DNA of 64,000 bases from Eleginops maclovinus (lineage: Eukaryota; Chordata; Actinopteri; Perciformes; Eleginopidae): the NCBI RefSeq assembly GCF_036324505.1, contig NC_086368.1, positions 21,124,378 to 21,188,377 on the forward strand, in the 5' to 3' direction. Shown here piece by piece: positions 60,500-64,000 of this stretch (the first letter of the stretch is position 1; each line of letters starts with the position of its first letter). Under the pieces are notes generated by a model, which did not search any database, was not told the origin of the DNA, and saw nothing but the letters and a program-made list of their open reading frames with translations. Both the position numbers and the translations under genes were made by a program.

Positions 60500-63280
60500 C
60501 CCGGTGTGGGGGATCACCGCGCCTATATTTAATACAGTGTGGTGTCTTATTATTGTATAACAGTCCCGTTTAGGTCGTGTTTTTCTCTTGCGCCTCTGTG
60601 TCTTTGTTTTTGTGCTTCTGGCTTTGAGCCCTATATTTGAAATTTGAATGTAAAACCACCATCGATACTACGCAGTTATAATAATAAAACCAGCTATAAC
60701 TGGTCCTTAAACTGCCGCTGTGCGCATTTTGCTTCATCATTTCTTTGACAGTTTGCAAATGTGTGCAGTGAGGCGTGTGTGTTGGAGGGGTGTGTCTACT
60801 CTGCAGTACAGTGGTAGGCTGGGAAGCAATGCCGATGCTGCATGGCGATCTTGCCATACATTTGCAATGCATGAGAAATCGCCCAGTAGCTATGCTATAA
60901 AAAGACGATTAAACAATCCATTACATGATCACACTGGGCAAACCTTGATGAATTGTTGAGCCCACAACACGGTCAAATCTCTTATTTTCTTTGCAACTAC
61001 GCATCTATTACATTTGTTCATTCATGGTTGTGTGACCATGGGAGCTCTGCTATGTGGTGTTAATGGTGTGTGCGTGTGTGTATGTGTGTACGATGGGGCC
61101 AGTGGAGGGGGCCTGGGTGAAGGTCAGGGGTGTGTCTATAATGTAAACACAGTAAAGGCGACAGATACGAAGGGGAGAGGAAAAAGAGAGAGGAGGGCCT
61201 CATCCGGTTCCATATTACTGCTTTTACTTCTGCTGCAGCCGGAAAACAACAGATAGATCTGTGCATATTGTGAAGAGAACATTGTGCTCTGTTTTTTTAC
61301 GAGGCCTGGCAATATAAGGTTTTTTTGTTGTTGTATTAAATGAAAGCTTTATCAAATACAATTAAATTACATTGACTTTTTCTATCCCATTCTGTATCTT
61401 ATCTGTTTGTGCTATTTTGAAATTATCTTTGTTTTGGCCTTGAGCTTAAAAACATAATACAATTTAGAAAACATGAATGAACCTGAGATTTCAGATCATA
61501 TCAGAAACAAAAAAACATGTAGCTGAAACTACCCACCATCTTACAACATGTACAAACAAGCAACTATGTCGTCTTTGTTGTTTTTATCAAATCTGTTTCA
61601 GGTTTTTAGCACATTTCTCTCCTGCACTCATCTAACAGTAAAATGTGCTCTAGCTACAGTGATTTGTTCACTGCTTTTCTGCTTTCTGAATCACATGCCA
61701 GTAATGCATTGCTTCCAAAACAACAAGAAATTTGATGACATTCCTTAAATGTCCCTGTCCACTCCACATTAGACTGCGAAACATTTTGTACCCGCTGCCT
61801 GGGTAAAGAGTACAGAACCCTCAACAATTTATGGCCACACCAAAAAGCTCCAGCCTGCACATGCAAAGTTCAATGTCATCAAAAAATGTGTCACATTTTG
61901 TGATCTGACTTAAGCAAATTAGCATTACCTGAGCCCTCCAGCACGTAAGACATGTGTCATAAGCTTGTTGACTGTTGATTCATGTCCAGTGACTGGTAGT
62001 AAAGTGAGTGGGTGTTAGGTTCATGCACATGGAGAGTTGATTCTTGTCCTGCGGCTTGGGCGGTTTCCAAGTCTGGCACCAGCATTGGATCAAGCTGCTC
62101 CGCTAACAGGGATTTGTTTGGCTCCACAACACCCATGTCAGACATGTATCGTGGCCCAGCCATTTTGTGTTCTCACATGCTCCGGCCCTTCACAGTGAGG
62201 TGGCCCACTGTTTGGAAACCAGGAGAGTGGAAATTGTAAATCAGAAACACTTGACACACTAAAACTTAGCACCAGTGCCTAAAATCAGTATTCCTGGCAC
62301 TGGTGCAGGGAAATAAGTAACTTGCATAGTAACATCGCACATGCCTTAAGAACAAAAATAGTTGACTATATGCTTTTCTACGGTGCAAAGGGACAATAAA
62401 GGACATCAGTTAACACCCATATTAGCAAATGCACATTGAATCCTATGGCTGCAGATTTATAGGAGATGCAATTAATTTTAAGTTGAACATTGGTGCATTA
62501 TGATGTTGTTATTCCCACCGTAATAAAAATTACCGATAAAGACAATCATTTACTGAAGTGGGGGACTGTGCAGAGTGAAATTGCTAACTGTATGTGTTAA
62601 TATTGTGCCAAACACTAGGAGTAAAAAACAGAAATGAAGAAAGTCGTGTTATTGAAAATAGATAATCAGGGTAAAAACATCATGTTGCACGAAAGCAATG
62701 TATAGCAAATTGAATTTTAGTCAGTTAAAAGATAACATTTACTTGCATATAAACACAAGTCATGAAACATAAATAAAAACAACAGAAAATACAATTTAAA
62801 AGCTGGGTTTGAAAGTGATTTACACATTTACAACCCTGTATACTGTATACAGTAGAGCCATCAGATAAAGGCATATCAGGTAAGATAAGAAATACAACTC
62901 TAAACTATGTCATGTCCAATAAACACATGAGCACGTGATCAAACATCATGTGTCTAAATTCTTTCTTGACCTTATAAAACCTTTTTAATTACTGAGGACA
63001 AACAGAGCCACAAAAGGAACCAAATCTATTTGGCAGATCTTTTTGCCTCCCTTAAAAATAAAGGAGTGTTTTGTGAGTAACAACTGTGTCCACAGTGAAT
63101 GTAAGTAAAGCTCTCAGTGAACCAGTTTCCTTAAAGCACCTGAAGTTATCTCTGGCCAGATTCTGAAAGTGTGTGCAGATCAGCTGGCCGATGTTCATTT
63201 GAATACACCCAATCTTTGCCCTTTGCTCCAGTTTGTAACTTTGCAATACAACATGTATTCATGTCGGCATATAAAACCTA
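60500..63280. other. Stretch without a recognised gene
   Basis: No conserved coding exon was found. A minus-strand 68-codon ORF at 61957-62163 (ATG in a good context, AAAATGG) begins MAGPRYMSDMGVVEPN and resembles no family known to me; it is preceded by an acceptor-like ccaaacag at 62212-62219. A hairpin is at 62269-62306. Otherwise nothing stands out. Confidence 0.5.
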
Positions 63281-63294
63281 GGATATCCTGCTTG

Positions 63295-63735
63295 AGGGGA
63301 CTACCACCCTGTGGCATTTGCGTCTGTCATCATGGGATGCCTTGGGCTGCTGGTCAAAACCCTCATAGCCTCACTTCCCCTGGGAAATCTATACAGTCTC
63401 TTTACCATAGAGCAAACAGATTAACTGCTTCTCCTCTGTCAAACTTGCTCATGAAGAGCACATATCTGAGAATACTGATTATAACCCAGCCTTCAATATA
63501 ATTCTCATCATCTTCACGGACTACGTCTCACCACTATGATCAACTGAATTTCAGACTTGCTGAAACGCAGAAAGAGATTGGCACTTCCTCCTCTCCATTC
63601 TCAGCAATGCGGACACCCAAGACTGTGTGCTAAGCTCATGCCATTACTCCCCGATCACACATAACTGAGAGGCACAGCACCACAGAGTCCTGCTTTCATC
63701 ATTCTAAAAAGGACATCACAGCCATCAGCAAAGTC
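63295..63735 (+). pseudogene. Decayed LINE reverse-transcriptase fragment
   Basis: Plus-strand reading from 63299 gives DYHPVAFASVIMGCLGLLVK-TLIASLP, which matches the reverse-transcriptase pattern DYRPVALTSVVMKxxExLVK of fish non-LTR elements. Further on, DYNPAFNIIL (near 63478) matches DYSSAFNTI, and ACACCCAAGACTGTGTGCTA (near 63611) matches the APQGCVL coding motif. The frames are broken by stops and shifts, so it is inactive. Confidence 0.65.
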
Positions 63736-64000
63736 ACTTACTGAGTTTTCACAAGAGAAGCAGGAACAAACATGTTTGTCTTCCAACCTGGTTTCTGAAA
63801 CATTATCAACTAAAAAGGATGTTATTTGTAAAGTTCAGACCCATGTTTAAAGAAACAAATAACATGTGTATTATATAACATAAAATTGCAATTTTTCTTA
63901 GTACCGTGTTTTTGTGTGCACATACAAATGTCTGACAGTGACAAGTCTTCATACGAAGTAGAGGTGAGACTCTCAAAAATGATGTCAGTACAACAATGTG

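Overview
The window is vertebrate nuclear DNA, almost certainly from a ray-finned (teleost) fish. Evidence: spliced genes with GT-AG introns, protein sequences closest to fish members of two vertebrate families, very many long (CA)n/(TG)n microsatellites, and fish-type short DNA transposons and LINE remnants. It holds two protein-coding genes on the minus strand, in the order vdr (right) then hdac7 (left). This is the linkage known from mammals, where HDAC7 and VDR are neighbours. Nothing bacterial, viral or CRISPR-like was seen.

Positions 183-25791 (minus): hdac7, a class IIa histone deacetylase. Sixteen coding exons were placed by hand and every junction agrees in reading phase. They encode the first 665 residues: the N-terminal regulatory half with all four 14-3-3 phospho-serine motifs, and the start of the deacetylase domain. 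The remainder of the catalytic domain lies beyond the left edge. Intron 1 is about 16.4 kb. It holds microsatellites, a Tc1/mariner-like MITE, a hAT-like element, a perfect DR1 nuclear-receptor element, and a CpG-rich segment with a good minus-strand donor that may be an alternative promoter.

Positions ~25.9-41.3 kb: no protein gene recognised. The left part is repeat-rich, with a (GT)n-(AC)n-(GT)n cluster at 29.4-30.2 kb. The right part (about 35.95-41.32 kb) may be a long vdr 3' UTR ending at a minus-strand AATAAA.

Positions 41322-49839 (minus): the complete vdr coding sequence, 8 coding exons and 425 codons plus stop, with both zinc fingers, the ligand-contacting residues and the AF-2 helix intact. 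A 5' leader exon probably lies at 59714-~60000. A CpG-rich promoter with paired CCAAT boxes and a perfect CRE follows at 60.15-60.45 kb. To its right there is only unassigned DNA and a decayed LINE reverse-transcriptase fragment at 63.3-63.7 kb.

Functionally, Vdr is the calcitriol-activated nuclear receptor. Class IIa HDACs are signal-controlled co-repressors, held in the cytoplasm by 14-3-3 when phosphorylated. The most interesting sequence features are not new proteins but very long GT/CA repeats placed at splice sites and in the presumed vdr 3' UTR, where UG-binding (TDP-43) or CA-binding (hnRNP L) proteins could act. No wholly undescribed system was found. Exon edges are hand-read from splice consensus, phase and family similarity; non-coding transcript ends are guesses.
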